Origin: Fen-1298 sp963833465
Lineage (GTDB): Bacteria > Bacteroidota > Ignavibacteria > UBA10030
Length of the DNA stretch: 64,000 nt
Reading direction: 5' to 3'
NCBI GenBank assembly: GCA_963833465.1
Contig: CAWHXW010000003.1
Coordinates: forward strand, 496,001 to 560,000
Part shown: in pieces, positions 17,472 through 28,028 of the stretch
Layout of the letters: the number at the start of each line of letters is the position of its first letter
Position numbering within the stretch: position 1 is the stretch's first letter
Translations under genes and position numbers: made by a program
The notes under the pieces: generated by a model
Told to the model about the DNA's origin: nothing
Databases searched by the model: none
What the model saw: only the letters and a program-made list of their open reading frames with translations

Positions 17472-19232
17472 ATGACACCGACTAAAGCACACGACAATCA
17501 TCAAGGGAAAATGATGACAGGCGCAGAGATTTTTGTGCGGAGCCTAGTGGAAGAAGGCGTGGATACTCTCTTTGGATTTCCCGGCGGTGTAGTTATCGGC
17601 ATATATGATGTACTGCATGATCTTACTCACATTAAACATATCCTTACGCGGCATGAACAAGGCGCAACGCATGCAGCAGAGGGTTACTCGAAAGCTACCG
17701 GAAGGCCAGGTGTGGTGCTCGTTACATCCGGTCCCGGTGCAACAAATGCAGTTACAGGAATTGCCGATGCTTATATGGATTCGATACCGCTTGTTGTATT
17801 CACAGGTCAGGTTGTAACGAACCTGATTGGAAATGATGCATTCCAAGAAGTAGACATCGTCGGTATAACGCGTCCAATCACAAAACATAATTATCTCGTT
17901 AAGGATATTAACGACTTGGCAAAGACGATCAAGGCAGCATTTTACATTGCTACAACCGGCAGGCCTGGACCTGTTCTTGTTGATTTACCGAAAGATGTTC
18001 TTGCTGCAAAAGCGGTTTTTGAATATCCTAAGACAATTTCGCTTCGCAGTTATAATCCTGTTGTAGAAGGTAATATTAGACAGATAAAAAAAGCTGCAGA
18101 ACTTATCAATGAAGCAAAGCGGCCTCTTTTATATGTCGGCGGTGGTGTTATCAATTCAAATGCATCTACCGAAGTTCGGGCACTTGCAGACAAATTGCAT
18201 GCACCGGTTACTACAACACTGCATGGTTTAGGTGCATATCCTGAACAGAGTAAGTTAGCCCTGGGTATGCTGGGTATGCATGGTACGTGGTTATCCAATA
18301 TGGCTGTTGACCAGTGTGATGTAATTGTTGCTATTGGTGCACGGTTCGATGATCGTGTAACTGGAAATGTGAAAGAATTTGCTAAGAATGCGAAAAAAAT
18401 TCATATCGATATCGATCCATCTGCTATTGGTAAAAATGTACCGGTGGATGTTCCAATCGTTGGAGATGTAAAACGTGTTTTGAAACATTTGATTGAACTT
18501 ATAAAGCCGTTAGATACGAAAGAGTGGCTGAAGATGATAGATGCATGGAAAGCAGAACATCCGTTAAGATATAAACATGACGGATCACTCCGTGCACAGC
18601 ATGTCATTCATAAACTTGGTGAAATAACAGACGGTGACGCAATCGTTGTTTCAGATGTCGGTCAATCGCAGATGTGGACAGCACAGTTCTTTAAATGGAA
18701 ACATCCGCGTACCTGTATTTCTTCCGGTGGTTTAGGAACGATGGGTTTCTCGCTTCCCGCTGCAATGGGTGCAGCGTTTGGCCGCAGCGATTTACCGATT
18801 TTTTGTATCAGCGGCGATGGCGGATTTCAAATGAACATTCAAGAAATGGCAACGATTAAGCACAATAACCTTCCATTGAAAATTTTTATTATGAACAACG
18901 GATTTCTTGGGATGGTGCGCCAATGGCAGGAATTTTTCTGGAAGAAAAGATATTCGAATACGCGCATTACTAGTCCGGATTTCGTGAAGGTGGCAGAAGC
19001 ATACGGCATTCGTGGCATGCATGTGACATCACCCGATGAGGTCGAAAGCACAATTAGAACAGTATTAAAATATAACGAAGGTCCTATTTTGGTTGAATTT
19101 ATTGTAGCACCGGAAGAAAATGTATATCCGATGATTCCCGCTGGACAAACCGTAAGCGAAATTATGGATAGCCCGGAACCATTAGAACAATTACATGCAA
19201 CACATAAAACGATGATTCATGCAAAAGGATAA
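17472..19232 (+). CDS. ilvB: acetolactate synthase large subunit
   Basis: The TPP enzyme of about 586 residues has MTGAEIFVRSLVEEGVDTLF, the catalytic Glu in HEQGATHAAEGYSKATGRPG, and the TPP motif GDGGFQMNIQEMATIKHNNL followed by NNGFLGMVRQWQ. It condenses two pyruvates, or pyruvate with 2-oxobutanoate. ATG 17472 follows AAAAGGAAT and gives the normal length. The frame is open back to 17244 through a duplicated segment, so an extended 662-residue form cannot be excluded. ilvN follows closely. Confidence 0.93.
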   Translation: MTPTKAHDNHQGKMMTGAEIFVRSLVEEGVDTLFGFPGGVVIGIYDVLHDLTHIKHILTRHEQGATHAAEGYSKATGRPGVVLVTSGPGATNAVTGIADAYMDSIPLVVFTGQVVTNLIGNDAFQEVDIVGITRPITKHNYLVKDINDLAKTIKAAFYIATTGRPGPVLVDLPKDVLAAKAVFEYPKTISLRSYNPVVEGNIRQIKKAAELINEAKRPLLYVGGGVINSNASTEVRALADKLHAPVTTTLHGLGAYPEQSKLALGMLGMHGTWLSNMAVDQCDVIVAIGARFDDRVTGNVKEFAKNAKKIHIDIDPSAIGKNVPVDVPIVGDVKRVLKHLIELIKPLDTKEWLKMIDAWKAEHPLRYKHDGSLRAQHVIHKLGEITDGDAIVVSDVGQSQMWTAQFFKWKHPRTCISSGGLGTMGFSLPAAMGAAFGRSDLPIFCISGDGGFQMNIQEMATIKHNNLPLKIFIMNNGFLGMVRQWQEFFWKKRYSNTRITSPDFVKVAEAYGIRGMHVTSPDEVESTIRTVLKYNEGPILVEFIVAPEENVYPMIPAGQTVSEIMDSPEPLEQLHATHKTMIHAKG

Positions 19233-19258
19233 TCTTATTGAAAACAGGAGAAGTGATC

Positions 19259-19786
19259 ATGGCGTCATCAATGACAAATGAACATGTGAAACAGCATACA
19301 ATTTCGATGATGGTTGAAAACCATTTCGGCACATTAAATAGAATTGCAGGGCTTTTTGCAGCGAAGGGTTACAATATAGATAGTCTCACAGTCGGGCCAA
19401 CGGAAGATGACGCTGTTTCGCGAATGACCATTGTGACGCATGGCGATGACCAAATCATTGAGCAGATTATGAAACAGCTTCACAAACTTATCGATACAAT
19501 AAAAGTTGTCGATTTGACGTTTGAAACATTTGTTGATCGAGAACTGGCACTTGTAAAAGTTCAATCGACGGCATCTACACGCTCAGAAATAATGCAGATA
19601 TCAGAAATTTTCCGGGCAAAAGTTGTCGATCTTAGTTCGAAAACGATCACCCTCGAAGTTACTGGTAATCAATCAAAAGTTGATGCAATTATCAATATGT
19701 TGAAACCGTTTGGTATTAAAGAATTAGCACGTACAGGTCGTATCGCAATTAAACGTGAATTTCAAGGTGAAGTAACTCAAAAATAA
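19259..19786 (+). CDS. ilvN: acetolactate synthase regulatory small subunit
   Basis: The product of about 175 residues has the N-terminal ACT domain signature HTISMMVENHFGTLNRIAGLF and RGYNIDSL-like AKGYNIDSLTVGPT. The conserved C-terminal half includes FRAKVVDLSSKTITLEVTGN. It binds valine and controls IlvB activity. AGGAG at 19246-19250 supports ATG 19259 rather than the TTG at 19238. Its position after ilvB confirms the pairing. The length matches the longer IlvH/IlvN type. Confidence 0.92.
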   Translation: MASSMTNEHVKQHTISMMVENHFGTLNRIAGLFAAKGYNIDSLTVGPTEDDAVSRMTIVTHGDDQIIEQIMKQLHKLIDTIKVVDLTFETFVDRELALVKVQSTASTRSEIMQISEIFRAKVVDLSSKTITLEVTGNQSKVDAIINMLKPFGIKELARTGRIAIKREFQGEVTQK

Positions 19787-19891
19787 ATAATATAAAGAGT
19801 GGTTTGACCGTAGCATCAACGATTATTTATAGACTATAAACTTTATAATGGAAAAGTATATAGATATAAAGAAAAGGCAAAAGTAACAGAT

Positions 19892-22800
19892 ATGATTTCG
19901 AAAGTAACAAAAGATTTTCCGCTCTACGATCCGCGTAATGAACACGATGCATGTGGTATTGGTTTCATCGTTAATGTGGACGCTGAACGTTCACATGAAA
20001 CTATTATGAAAGGGATACAGATATTGGTGAACCTTGCACATCGCGGTGCTAGCGGATCTGATCCAAAAACAGGAGACGGTGCCGGCATTACTATACAAAT
20101 TCCGCATAAATTTTTTGTGCGAGAATGCACAAAGCTTGGCTTTACACTACCGCCTGAAGGCGAGTATGGAGTCGGAATGTTGTTTCTGCCGGTTGAACCA
20201 CAGCCGCGATTTGAATGTGAAGCGATCATTGAACGAATCGTACAGGAAGAAGGATTAAGCATGCTTGGTTGGCGTGATACACCGCTAGATGCCGATGCTA
20301 TCGGCCGAGTTGCGCGCGTATCTCAGCCATACATAGAACAAGTTTTCGTTCAAAGCATATCTGGTATGACTCAAGACGAACTTGAGCGCAAACTGTACAT
20401 CATCCGAAAACGAGCCGAGTCAGAAATTGCTGCATCGAACATCCAGAATAAAAATTTCTTTTATGTTCCGTCGTTGTCTTCACGGACCATAATTTATAAA
20501 GGGTTGTTGATAGCGCCACAGATTGCACGCTTTTATAAAGAGTTATCGGATCCCGATACAGAGAGTGCGCTTTGTCTCGTTCATCAGCGATTCTCAACGA
20601 ATACATTTCCGAGCTGGCAGCTTGCACACCCATTTCGATATATTTGTCATAATGGAGAGATTAATACTTTACGCGGTAACGTCAATTGGATGCATGCACG
20701 GCAATCGGTTTTTAAATCGGATGTGTTTGGCAGTGAAATCGGAAAATTATTTCCCATTATTCAACAAGGTGTCAGTGATTCTGCGGCACTGGATAATGCA
20801 GTAGAAGTGATAACCATGAGTGGACGCAGTTTGCCACATGCTATGACAATTCTTATTCCAGAAGCCTGGGATGCGGACACAGGAATGCCGCCGGAAAAGC
20901 GGGCATTTTATGAATTTCATGCATCATTGATGGAACCCTGGGACGGCCCTGCAGCAGTCGCATTTACTGATGGACGCGTGATCGGTGCAACATTAGATCG
21001 CAATGGACTTCGCCCTGCTCGTTATGTAGTTACAAATGATAATTTTCTAATTATGGCATCTGAAACTGGTGTTTTGGAAATTGAACCAGAAAACGTAAAA
21101 CACAAAGGTTGCCTTGAACCGGGCAATATGCTGCTTGCTGATTTATCTGAAAAAAGAATTATTCCGGATGAAGAGATTAAAACTAACCTTGCGAAACGTA
21201 AACCATATGCACAATGGATTCAAGAAAATCAAATTCGTTTGGATCAACTTCCTGAACCTCCACGCGAGATCAGTTTTAGTCCTGAAGATTTGCTTAAACG
21301 GCAGCGTGCTTTCGGATATACGGATGAAGATATCCGAATGATTATTGCCCCGATGGCAGTAGATGGACAGGAACCTGTCGGTTCGATGGGTGCAGATACA
21401 CCGCTGGCGTGCTTATCGGATAAACCGCAGCCATTATTCAATTACTTCAAACAAAATTTTGCGCAGGTCACAAATCCGCCAATTGATTCGATACGAGAAG
21501 AATTGGTAATGTCGCTGACAAGTTACATCGGAACAGAAGGTAATCTACTTGATGAAACACCACAGCATTGTCATACGTTGAAATTGACAGAACCGATCTT
21601 AACAAATCGTGACCTGGAAAAAATGCGCCGCGTTTCGCAAGGAGATTTTCTTGCAACGATGCTTCCGACACTCTTCCGTGTTGATGGCGGAGAAAAAGAA
21701 CTCGAACGCGCATTGGATGGCCTCTGCCGTCGTGCGTCATTGGCAATTAAATCTGGATACACAATTATTATTCTATCCGACCGTGGTTTTGATGAAGAGT
21801 ATGCTGCGATTCCTTGTTTATTAGCACTGACTGCAGTGCACAATCATCTTGTGCGGGAAAAGACTCGTACTCAAGTTGCACTAATAGTTGAATCTGGTGA
21901 ACCTCGCGAAGTGATGCATTATTGCTTGTTGATCGGGTTCGGTGCAAGTGCAGTAAATCCGTATCTCGCTATCGAGACATTGGAAGAACTTTCGAACCGC
22001 CAATATTTTTCGGAAAACCTGACGTTTGAAAAAGCAGTATACAATTATAAAAAAGCAGTGAACAAGGGAATACTCAAAACAATGTCCAAGATGGGTATTT
22101 CTACGTTACAAAGTTATCAGGGTGCACAAGTATTTGAAGCAATCGGTCTGGGAAAGGAACTTATTGATAAATATTTTACCGGTATCGCATCGCGCATCGA
22201 CGGAATAGGATTGGAAGTGATAGCGCAGGAAGCAAAGATGAAACATGATTTTGCATTCCGTAAAATTACAAGTGCTGATACAGAGCTTGATCTTGGTGGA
22301 AATTATTATTATCGCATCAACGGTGAAAAGCATATGGTAAATCCCATAACAGTTACGAAGCTTCAACAAGCTGTGCGTTTATCAGACAAAAAAAGTTATA
22401 TGGAATACGCCCAGCATCTAAATAATCAAAATGACAGATTGTATAATCTTCGCGGGTTGATGGAGTTTAAAAAAGGAACACGAACTATCCCAGTGGAAGA
22501 AGTAGAACAGGCAAAAGAAATAGTTAAACGATTTGTTACAGGAGCAATGTCTTATGGTTCTATAAGTAAAGAAGCGCATGAGACAATCGCAGTTGCTATG
22601 AACCGAATGGGTGCAAGGTCTAACACCGGTGAAGGCGGCGAGGATGAAGAACGATTTAAACCAGATGCCGCTGGTAATTTACGCCGTAGCGCAATAAAAC
22701 AAATTGCTTCTGCCCGTTTTGGTGTCTCGGCAAATTATTTGGTCAATGCAGATGAAATCCAGATCAAGATTGCACAAGGTGCAAAGCCGGGTGAAGGCGG

Positions 22801-24451
22801 ACAGCTTCCCGGTCACAAAGTAGATGAAATTATTGCAAGAACGCGGCATTCTATACAAGGTGTCCAACTTATTTCGCCGCCGCCGCATCACGATATTTAT
22901 TCCATCGAAGATCTGGCACAGCTAATTTTTGATATGAAGAATGTAAATCCCCATGCTCGTATTTCGGTGAAACTTGTTTCTGAAAATGGTGTCGGTACAG
23001 TTGCTGCTGGAGTTGCAAAAGCCCACGCGGATTCGATTCTTATCAGCGGCGATTCAGGTGGAACTGGAGCATCTCCATTATCATCAATTAAGCATGCCGG
23101 TATTCCATGGGAAATCGGACTCGCAGAAACACAACAAGTACTTGTTTTGAACGATCTGCGCAGCCGTGTGCGTTTGCAAACTGATGGTAAACTGCAGACA
23201 GGCAGAGATGTTGCTATTGCAGCATTGTTAGGTGCGGAAGAGTTTGGTTTTTCGACTATGCCGCTGGTTTCAATGGGCTGTATTATGATGCGAAAGTGCC
23301 ATCTCAATACATGCCCGGTTGGTATCGCAACACAAGATCCAGTTTTGCGTGCAAAGTTTGAAGGAACTCCAGATCATATTATCAATTTCTTTTTCTTCGT
23401 TGCTGAAGAATTGCGAGAGATTATGGCAAAGCTTGGATTCAGAACAGTAGATGAAATGATCGGGCGTGTTGACATGCTGGAATCTCGCAAAGCAGTTGAC
23501 CATTGGAAAGCAAAATATATCGATCTCTCATTCCTTTTGCATAATCCTCCGGCACCATCTCGATTTGGCCGCCGTAGTCAAATTTTGCAGGATCATGGAT
23601 TGAATGGTGTGCTTGATTATCACTTGATTGAACAAGCAAAGGATGCAATTGAAAATAAAACTCCAGTAGAGCTCAATTTTCCAATTCGAAACGTGCATCG
23701 TACAGTTGGTGCAATGTTAAGCGGTGAGATTGCTCGGAAGTACGGTTCAAGTGGAATGCCTGATAATACAATTAGAATTCATTTTTCTGGTTCTGCAGGT
23801 CAGAGTTTTGGTGCTTTTCTCGCGCAAGGTATAACTCTTATACTTGAAGGAGATGCAAATGATTATACTGGAAAAGGATTGTCAGGCGGTAGACTTATCA
23901 TTCATCCGCCGCTAAAATCGAAATGCATACCGGAAGAAAACACTGTGGTCGGAAATGTTGTTCTTTATGGAGCAATAAGCGGTGAAGCGTTTTTCAATGG
24001 AAAAGCAGGCGAACGTTTTGCTATTCGTAATTCTGGTGCGACTGCAGTTGTAGAAGCAGTTGGCGCTCATGGTTGTGAGTATATGACGAACGGCATTGTT
24101 GTGGTGCTTGGTCCGACCGGAAAAAATTTCGCAGCGGGCATGTCGGGCGGTCTGGCATACGTGCTTGATGAATCCGGTGAATTTTCTGCGACACTATGCA
24201 ATCGATCAATGGTCGATGTTGATCCACTAGATGAAAAAGATGAAGAAACAGTATGGAAGCTTGTAAAAAAACACTTTGAATATACCACAAGTCCACGAGC
24301 TCGATTTATTCTTGATCAATGGCAGCAACTTGTAAAAAAGTTTGTTAAGGTATTTCCACATGATTATAAAAAAGTATTAGGTATTGCATCGAATATAGAT
24401 ATGAAAAAAGGTATATCAGTAGCAGGTGCAAAAGAGGTGTCCAATGGGTAA
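19892..24451 (+). CDS. gltB: glutamate synthase large subunit
   Basis: The 1519-residue protein has the class II amidotransferase Cys in NEHDACGIGF at residue 21, so a short propeptide is probably removed. The FMN-binding synthase domain (SGDSGGTGASPLSSIKHAG) and the 3Fe-4S cysteines in MRKCHLNTCPVGIATQ follow, then the C-terminal GXGXG helix domain. With GltD it turns glutamine and 2-oxoglutarate into two glutamates. Its place among the ilv genes fits the amino-donor need of the final transaminations. Confidence 0.95.
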   Translation: MISKVTKDFPLYDPRNEHDACGIGFIVNVDAERSHETIMKGIQILVNLAHRGASGSDPKTGDGAGITIQIPHKFFVRECTKLGFTLPPEGEYGVGMLFLPVEPQPRFECEAIIERIVQEEGLSMLGWRDTPLDADAIGRVARVSQPYIEQVFVQSISGMTQDELERKLYIIRKRAESEIAASNIQNKNFFYVPSLSSRTIIYKGLLIAPQIARFYKELSDPDTESALCLVHQRFSTNTFPSWQLAHPFRYICHNGEINTLRGNVNWMHARQSVFKSDVFGSEIGKLFPIIQQGVSDSAALDNAVEVITMSGRSLPHAMTILIPEAWDADTGMPPEKRAFYEFHASLMEPWDGPAAVAFTDGRVIGATLDRNGLRPARYVVTNDNFLIMASETGVLEIEPENVKHKGCLEPGNMLLADLSEKRIIPDEEIKTNLAKRKPYAQWIQENQIRLDQLPEPPREISFSPEDLLKRQRAFGYTDEDIRMIIAPMAVDGQEPVGSMGADTPLACLSDKPQPLFNYFKQNFAQVTNPPIDSIREELVMSLTSYIGTEGNLLDETPQHCHTLKLTEPILTNRDLEKMRRVSQGDFLATMLPTLFRVDGGEKELERALDGLCRRASLAIKSGYTIIILSDRGFDEEYAAIPCLLALTAVHNHLVREKTRTQVALIVESGEPREVMHYCLLIGFGASAVNPYLAIETLEELSNRQYFSENLTFEKAVYNYKKAVNKGILKTMSKMGISTLQSYQGAQVFEAIGLGKELIDKYFTGIASRIDGIGLEVIAQEAKMKHDFAFRKITSADTELDLGGNYYYRINGEKHMVNPITVTKLQQAVRLSDKKSYMEYAQHLNNQNDRLYNLRGLMEFKKGTRTIPVEEVEQAKEIVKRFVTGAMSYGSISKEAHETIAVAMNRMGARSNTGEGGEDEERFKPDAAGNLRRSAIKQIASARFGVSANYLVNADEIQIKIAQGAKPGEGGQLPGHKVDEIIARTRHSIQGVQLISPPPHHDIYSIEDLAQLIFDMKNVNPHARISVKLVSENGVGTVAAGVAKAHADSILISGDSGGTGASPLSSIKHAGIPWEIGLAETQQVLVLNDLRSRVRLQTDGKLQTGRDVAIAALLGAEEFGFSTMPLVSMGCIMMRKCHLNTCPVGIATQDPVLRAKFEGTPDHIINFFFFVAEELREIMAKLGFRTVDEMIGRVDMLESRKAVDHWKAKYIDLSFLLHNPPAPSRFGRRSQILQDHGLNGVLDYHLIEQAKDAIENKTPVELNFPIRNVHRTVGAMLSGEIARKYGSSGMPDNTIRIHFSGSAGQSFGAFLAQGITLILEGDANDYTGKGLSGGRLIIHPPLKSKCIPEENTVVGNVVLYGAISGEAFFNGKAGERFAIRNSGATAVVEAVGAHGCEYMTNGIVVVLGPTGKNFAAGMSGGLAYVLDESGEFSATLCNRSMVDVDPLDEKDEETVWKLVKKHFEYTTSPRARFILDQWQQLVKKFVKVFPHDYKKVLGIASNIDMKKGISVAGAKEVSNG

Positions 24452-25865
24452 ACCGACAGGATTTTTGGAATTTAAGCGCGAAACGCCGGCGCGCCGTCCT
24501 GTTACGGAACGTATCAATGACTGGAAAGATGTATATCAAGAATTTCCTGATCAAAAAGTAAGTACACAGTGTGCACGATGTATGGATTGTGGGATTCCAT
24601 TTTGTCATCAAGGATGTCCGTTGAATAATGTTATTCCGCATTGGAACGATCTTGTTTATCGGAATCGATGGAAAGACGCAATTCGTATTTTACACTCAAC
24701 AAACAATTTTCCAGAATTTACTGGACGCATTTGTCCAGCGCCATGTGAAACTGCGTGTGTGCTAGGAATTAACGAACCACCGGTTTCCATTAAGGCGATA
24801 GAGCGATCGATTATTGATGTAGCTTTCCGCGAAGGATGGATTAAGCCAGAGCGCCCCGCAGTTCGGACTGGGAAAACAATTGCGGTGATCGGATCCGGGC
24901 CTGCTGGACTTGCAGCTGCACAACAATTGAATCGTGCCGGACATCATGTTACAGTATATGAAAAGAGTGACCGCATTGGTGGCATATTGCGGTATGGTAT
25001 TCCTGATTTCAAATTGGAAAAACATCTTATTGATCGGCGTGTTGAAATAATGCAAGCAGAAGGAATTGTCTTTGCTACAAAAGCGCATGTCGGAATGAAT
25101 ATTGCCTCCGATGAGTTGCAGCGCTCTTACAATGCGATGCTTTTGTGCGGCGGTTCCGAATCTCCCCGCGATCTAAAAGTTCCTGGACGTGAATTAAGAG
25201 GAATCCACTTTGCTATGGAATTTCTAACTCAGCAAAATAAAAGAGTTAGCAATTCGATTGTTGATCCGGAAAAATCAATTTTGTCGACCGGTAAGCGTAT
25301 GATTATTCTTGGCGGCGGTGATACAGGTGCTGATTGTCTTGGAACTGCAATTCGACAGAAGGCAGCATCAGTTCAGCAATTCGAAATAATGCCCAAACCA
25401 CCAATTGATCGTTCCCCCAGTACACCGTGGCCGTTGTGGCCTTTGCAATTACGTACTGAAAGCGCCCACGAAGAAGGTGGAATAAGAGATTGGTCTATCG
25501 CTACGACACGTTTCGAAGGTGATGCTGATGGTAATCTCAAGAAATTGCATGCGGTACGTGTTGGACCTGCACCGGATTTCAAACCAATTCCAGGTTCAGA
25601 ATTTTCAGTTGATACTGATCTTGTTCTTATTGCAATGGGATTTACGGGACCGGCAAAAAGCGGATTATTAGATGAACTTGGTGTGGCGCTCGATTCTCGT
25701 GGAAATATTTCCACCGACGAGAATTACATGACTTCTATCCCGGGAGTTTTTGCGGCAGGTGATATGCGGCGCGGTCAATCACTTGTTGTATGGGCAATTA
25801 CGGAAGGACGAAAAGTTGCGCGTGCAATGGATATTCATTTAATGGGATTTTCGAATCTATCATAA
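24444..25865 (+). CDS. gltD: glutamate synthase small subunit
   Basis: The FAD protein of about 473 residues starts MGKPTGFLEFKRETP. An N-terminal Fe-S region CARCMDCGIPFCHQGCPLNN follows, then the FAD motif IGSGPAGLAAAQQLNRAG and the NADPH motif ILGGGDTGADCLGTA. It feeds NADPH electrons to GltB. The ATG overlaps the end of gltB by 8 bases, a clear sign of translational coupling. Confidence 0.95.
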   Translation: MGKPTGFLEFKRETPARRPVTERINDWKDVYQEFPDQKVSTQCARCMDCGIPFCHQGCPLNNVIPHWNDLVYRNRWKDAIRILHSTNNFPEFTGRICPAPCETACVLGINEPPVSIKAIERSIIDVAFREGWIKPERPAVRTGKTIAVIGSGPAGLAAAQQLNRAGHHVTVYEKSDRIGGILRYGIPDFKLEKHLIDRRVEIMQAEGIVFATKAHVGMNIASDELQRSYNAMLLCGGSESPRDLKVPGRELRGIHFAMEFLTQQNKRVSNSIVDPEKSILSTGKRMIILGGGDTGADCLGTAIRQKAASVQQFEIMPKPPIDRSPSTPWPLWPLQLRTESAHEEGGIRDWSIATTRFEGDADGNLKKLHAVRVGPAPDFKPIPGSEFSVDTDLVLIAMGFTGPAKSGLLDELGVALDSRGNISTDENYMTSIPGVFAAGDMRRGQSLVVWAITEGRKVARAMDIHLMGFSNLS

Positions 25866-25911
25866 AAGAGTAATTAAAAAATAATATTAAATTAATGACT
25901 TATAAAAAATT

Positions 25912-26751
25912 ATGAAATTCTCAAAATATCACGCACTTGGTAACGATTATATAGTGCTGGATCCGGAAGATTTTCCAAAAAAACCAACACAATCCCAAAT
26001 TAAATTATTATGTAATCGCAATTTTGGAATTGGCAGTGACGGCATCCTTTGGGGGCCATTAAAAAATTCCAATTGTGATTTTGCGTTAAAAATTTTCAAT
26101 CCTGACGGCAGCGAAGCAGAAAAAAGTGGCAACGGTTTACGGATATTCTCTCGATATCTTTGGGATAAAAAACTAATAGATAAAAAACAATTCACAATTT
26201 TAACAAAAGGCGGTAAAGTTGTATCACAAGTTATTTCAAAGAATCGTGTCATTGTTGATATGGGACATGTAAGTTTTGACAGTAATCAAATACCCGTTTT
26301 GGGAAAACATCGTGAAGTAATAAATGAAACTATTAAAGCAAACGGAAAAGAATTCAAATATTGTGCTGCGACAATTGGCAATCCTCATTGCGTGCTAATT
26401 TGTCGAAACATTTCAGAGGAAGAAGCTAAAAAATATGGTCCAATAATTGAATGTGATAAAAGATTTCCCAACAAAACTAATGTTCAGTTCATGAAGGTAA
26501 TAAATCATAGTAATATTAAAATTGAAATTTGGGAAAGGGGTGCTGGTTATACACTTGCCTCAGGTAGTAGCAGCTGCGCAGCTGCAGCTGTGGCATATAA
26601 ACTTGGTCTGTGCAGTTCAAATATTTCAGTAAATATGCCGGGTGGTAAAATTGAAATTGTTATTTCAAAAAATTTTGCAGTCACGATGACTGGTTCTGTA
26701 AAAAAAGTTTTCACAGGGATTGTTGATTCTGAAACTCAAAATGTTTCATAA
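25912..26751 (+). CDS. diaminopimelate-epimerase-fold protein lacking both catalytic Cys
   Basis: The 279-residue protein has the DapF fold throughout (MKFSKYHALGNDYIVLD, RNFGIGSDGIL, GNPHCVL). However, the two catalytic cysteines of DapF are serines here: KSGNGLRIF has S72 in place of Cys73, and YTLASGSSSCAAAA has S217 in place of Cys217. The usual two-base epimerase chemistry is therefore unlikely. It could be a different isomerase or racemase of this fold. It sits between gltD and ilvC on the same strand rather than with lysine genes. Annotating it as dapF would be unsafe. Confidence 0.7.
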   Translation: MKFSKYHALGNDYIVLDPEDFPKKPTQSQIKLLCNRNFGIGSDGILWGPLKNSNCDFALKIFNPDGSEAEKSGNGLRIFSRYLWDKKLIDKKQFTILTKGGKVVSQVISKNRVIVDMGHVSFDSNQIPVLGKHREVINETIKANGKEFKYCAATIGNPHCVLICRNISEEEAKKYGPIIECDKRFPNKTNVQFMKVINHSNIKIEIWERGAGYTLASGSSSCAAAAVAYKLGLCSSNISVNMPGGKIEIVISKNFAVTMTGSVKKVFTGIVDSETQNVS

Positions 26752-26856
26752 TCCAATTTTAGTCTTAATTATTGATGTTAAATGCAGGACTTGGAACTCA
26801 ATGAAAAAGGATAAGAAAGGCATAATAATTAAATCATTATAATCAGGAGAATCATT

Positions 26857-27963
26857 ATGGCAATCATAGATTTTGGTGGAGAAAAAGAAACTGTTGTTAC
26901 TCGTAAAGAATTTACGCTTGCGAAAGCACGTAAAGTTCTGAAAAAAGAGACGGTTGCTGTTATTGGGTATGGCGTACAGGGCCCAGCCCAAGCTTTGAAT
27001 ATGAAAGATAACGGTATTCATGTAATCGTCGGTCAGTCAAAAGAGTACAAAAAAGATTGGGACCGTGCAGTGAAAGATGGATGGATCCCTGGTAAAACGC
27101 TTTTCCCGATTGAAGAGGCTGTAAAACGCGGAACTATTATTCAGATGCTTGTGTCTGATGCGGCTCAGCGTATAATTTGGCCGGAAGTCAAAAAGAATCT
27201 CAAATCCGGCGATGCGCTTTATTTTTCGCATGGATTCTCTATTACATATAAAGATCAGACAGGTGTCATTCCACCGGAAAATGTTGATGTGATTCTGGTT
27301 GCTCCGAAGGGTTCCGGACTAAATGTTCGTCGAAATTTTCTATCCGGTGCAGGCATCAATTCAAGTTTCGGTGTATTTCAGGATGCAACTGGCCGTGCAG
27401 AAGAACGCTGCCTGGCTGTCGGAATTGCAATCGGCTCGGGCTACTTATTCCCTACAACATTTTTAAAAGAAGTCTATAGCGATCTTACAGGCGAACGCGG
27501 AGTTTTAATGGGCGCACTTGCCGGTCTTATGCAGGCACAGTACGATGTTCTTCGTAAGAATGGACATTCACCTTCTGAAGCATTTAATGAAACGGTTGAA
27601 GAACTTACACAAAGTCTTATACGGCTTGTTGATGAAAATGGAATGGATTGGATGTATTCGAACTGTTCTGTAACGGCACAGCATGGTGCACTCAAATGGA
27701 GGCCGATTTTCCGTGATACGAATCTGCCAGTTTTCGAAAGACTTTATGAGTCTGTCAAAGCTGGTCAGGAAACACGCGAAGTAATACAAGACTGTGGCGG
27801 CAAAGATTATCAGGAATATCTGGCGAAAAAGCTTGATGAGATTCATAATTCCGAAATGTGGCGCGCAGGTGCTGCTGTCCGTGCGCTTCGTCCGAAAGAA
27901 AAAGGTAAATTAAAAAAGAATTCCAAACGGGTCAAAGGAATAAGTGGTCGAGGGCAGAATTAA
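26857..27963 (+). CDS. ilvC: ketol-acid reductoisomerase
   Basis: The 368-residue protein has the NADPH Rossmann motif VAVIGYGVQGPAQALNMKDNG, the FSHGFSI segment and a knotted C-terminal domain with GERGVLMGALAGLMQAQYD supplying Mg-binding acidic residues. It isomerises and reduces acetolactate and acetohydroxybutyrate. A Lys/Arg-rich tail of about 20 residues ends the protein. ATG 26857 follows an AGGAGA site. Confidence 0.94.
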   Translation: MAIIDFGGEKETVVTRKEFTLAKARKVLKKETVAVIGYGVQGPAQALNMKDNGIHVIVGQSKEYKKDWDRAVKDGWIPGKTLFPIEEAVKRGTIIQMLVSDAAQRIIWPEVKKNLKSGDALYFSHGFSITYKDQTGVIPPENVDVILVAPKGSGLNVRRNFLSGAGINSSFGVFQDATGRAEERCLAVGIAIGSGYLFPTTFLKEVYSDLTGERGVLMGALAGLMQAQYDVLRKNGHSPSEAFNETVEELTQSLIRLVDENGMDWMYSNCSVTAQHGALKWRPIFRDTNLPVFERLYESVKAGQETREVIQDCGGKDYQEYLAKKLDEIHNSEMWRAGAAVRALRPKEKGKLKKNSKRVKGISGRGQN

Positions 27964-28028
27964 AATCATTTCGTAGCGGCGCTTAATTGAACATCCCTAC
28001 GGAAAAAAATATCCATTATAGGTCATCT

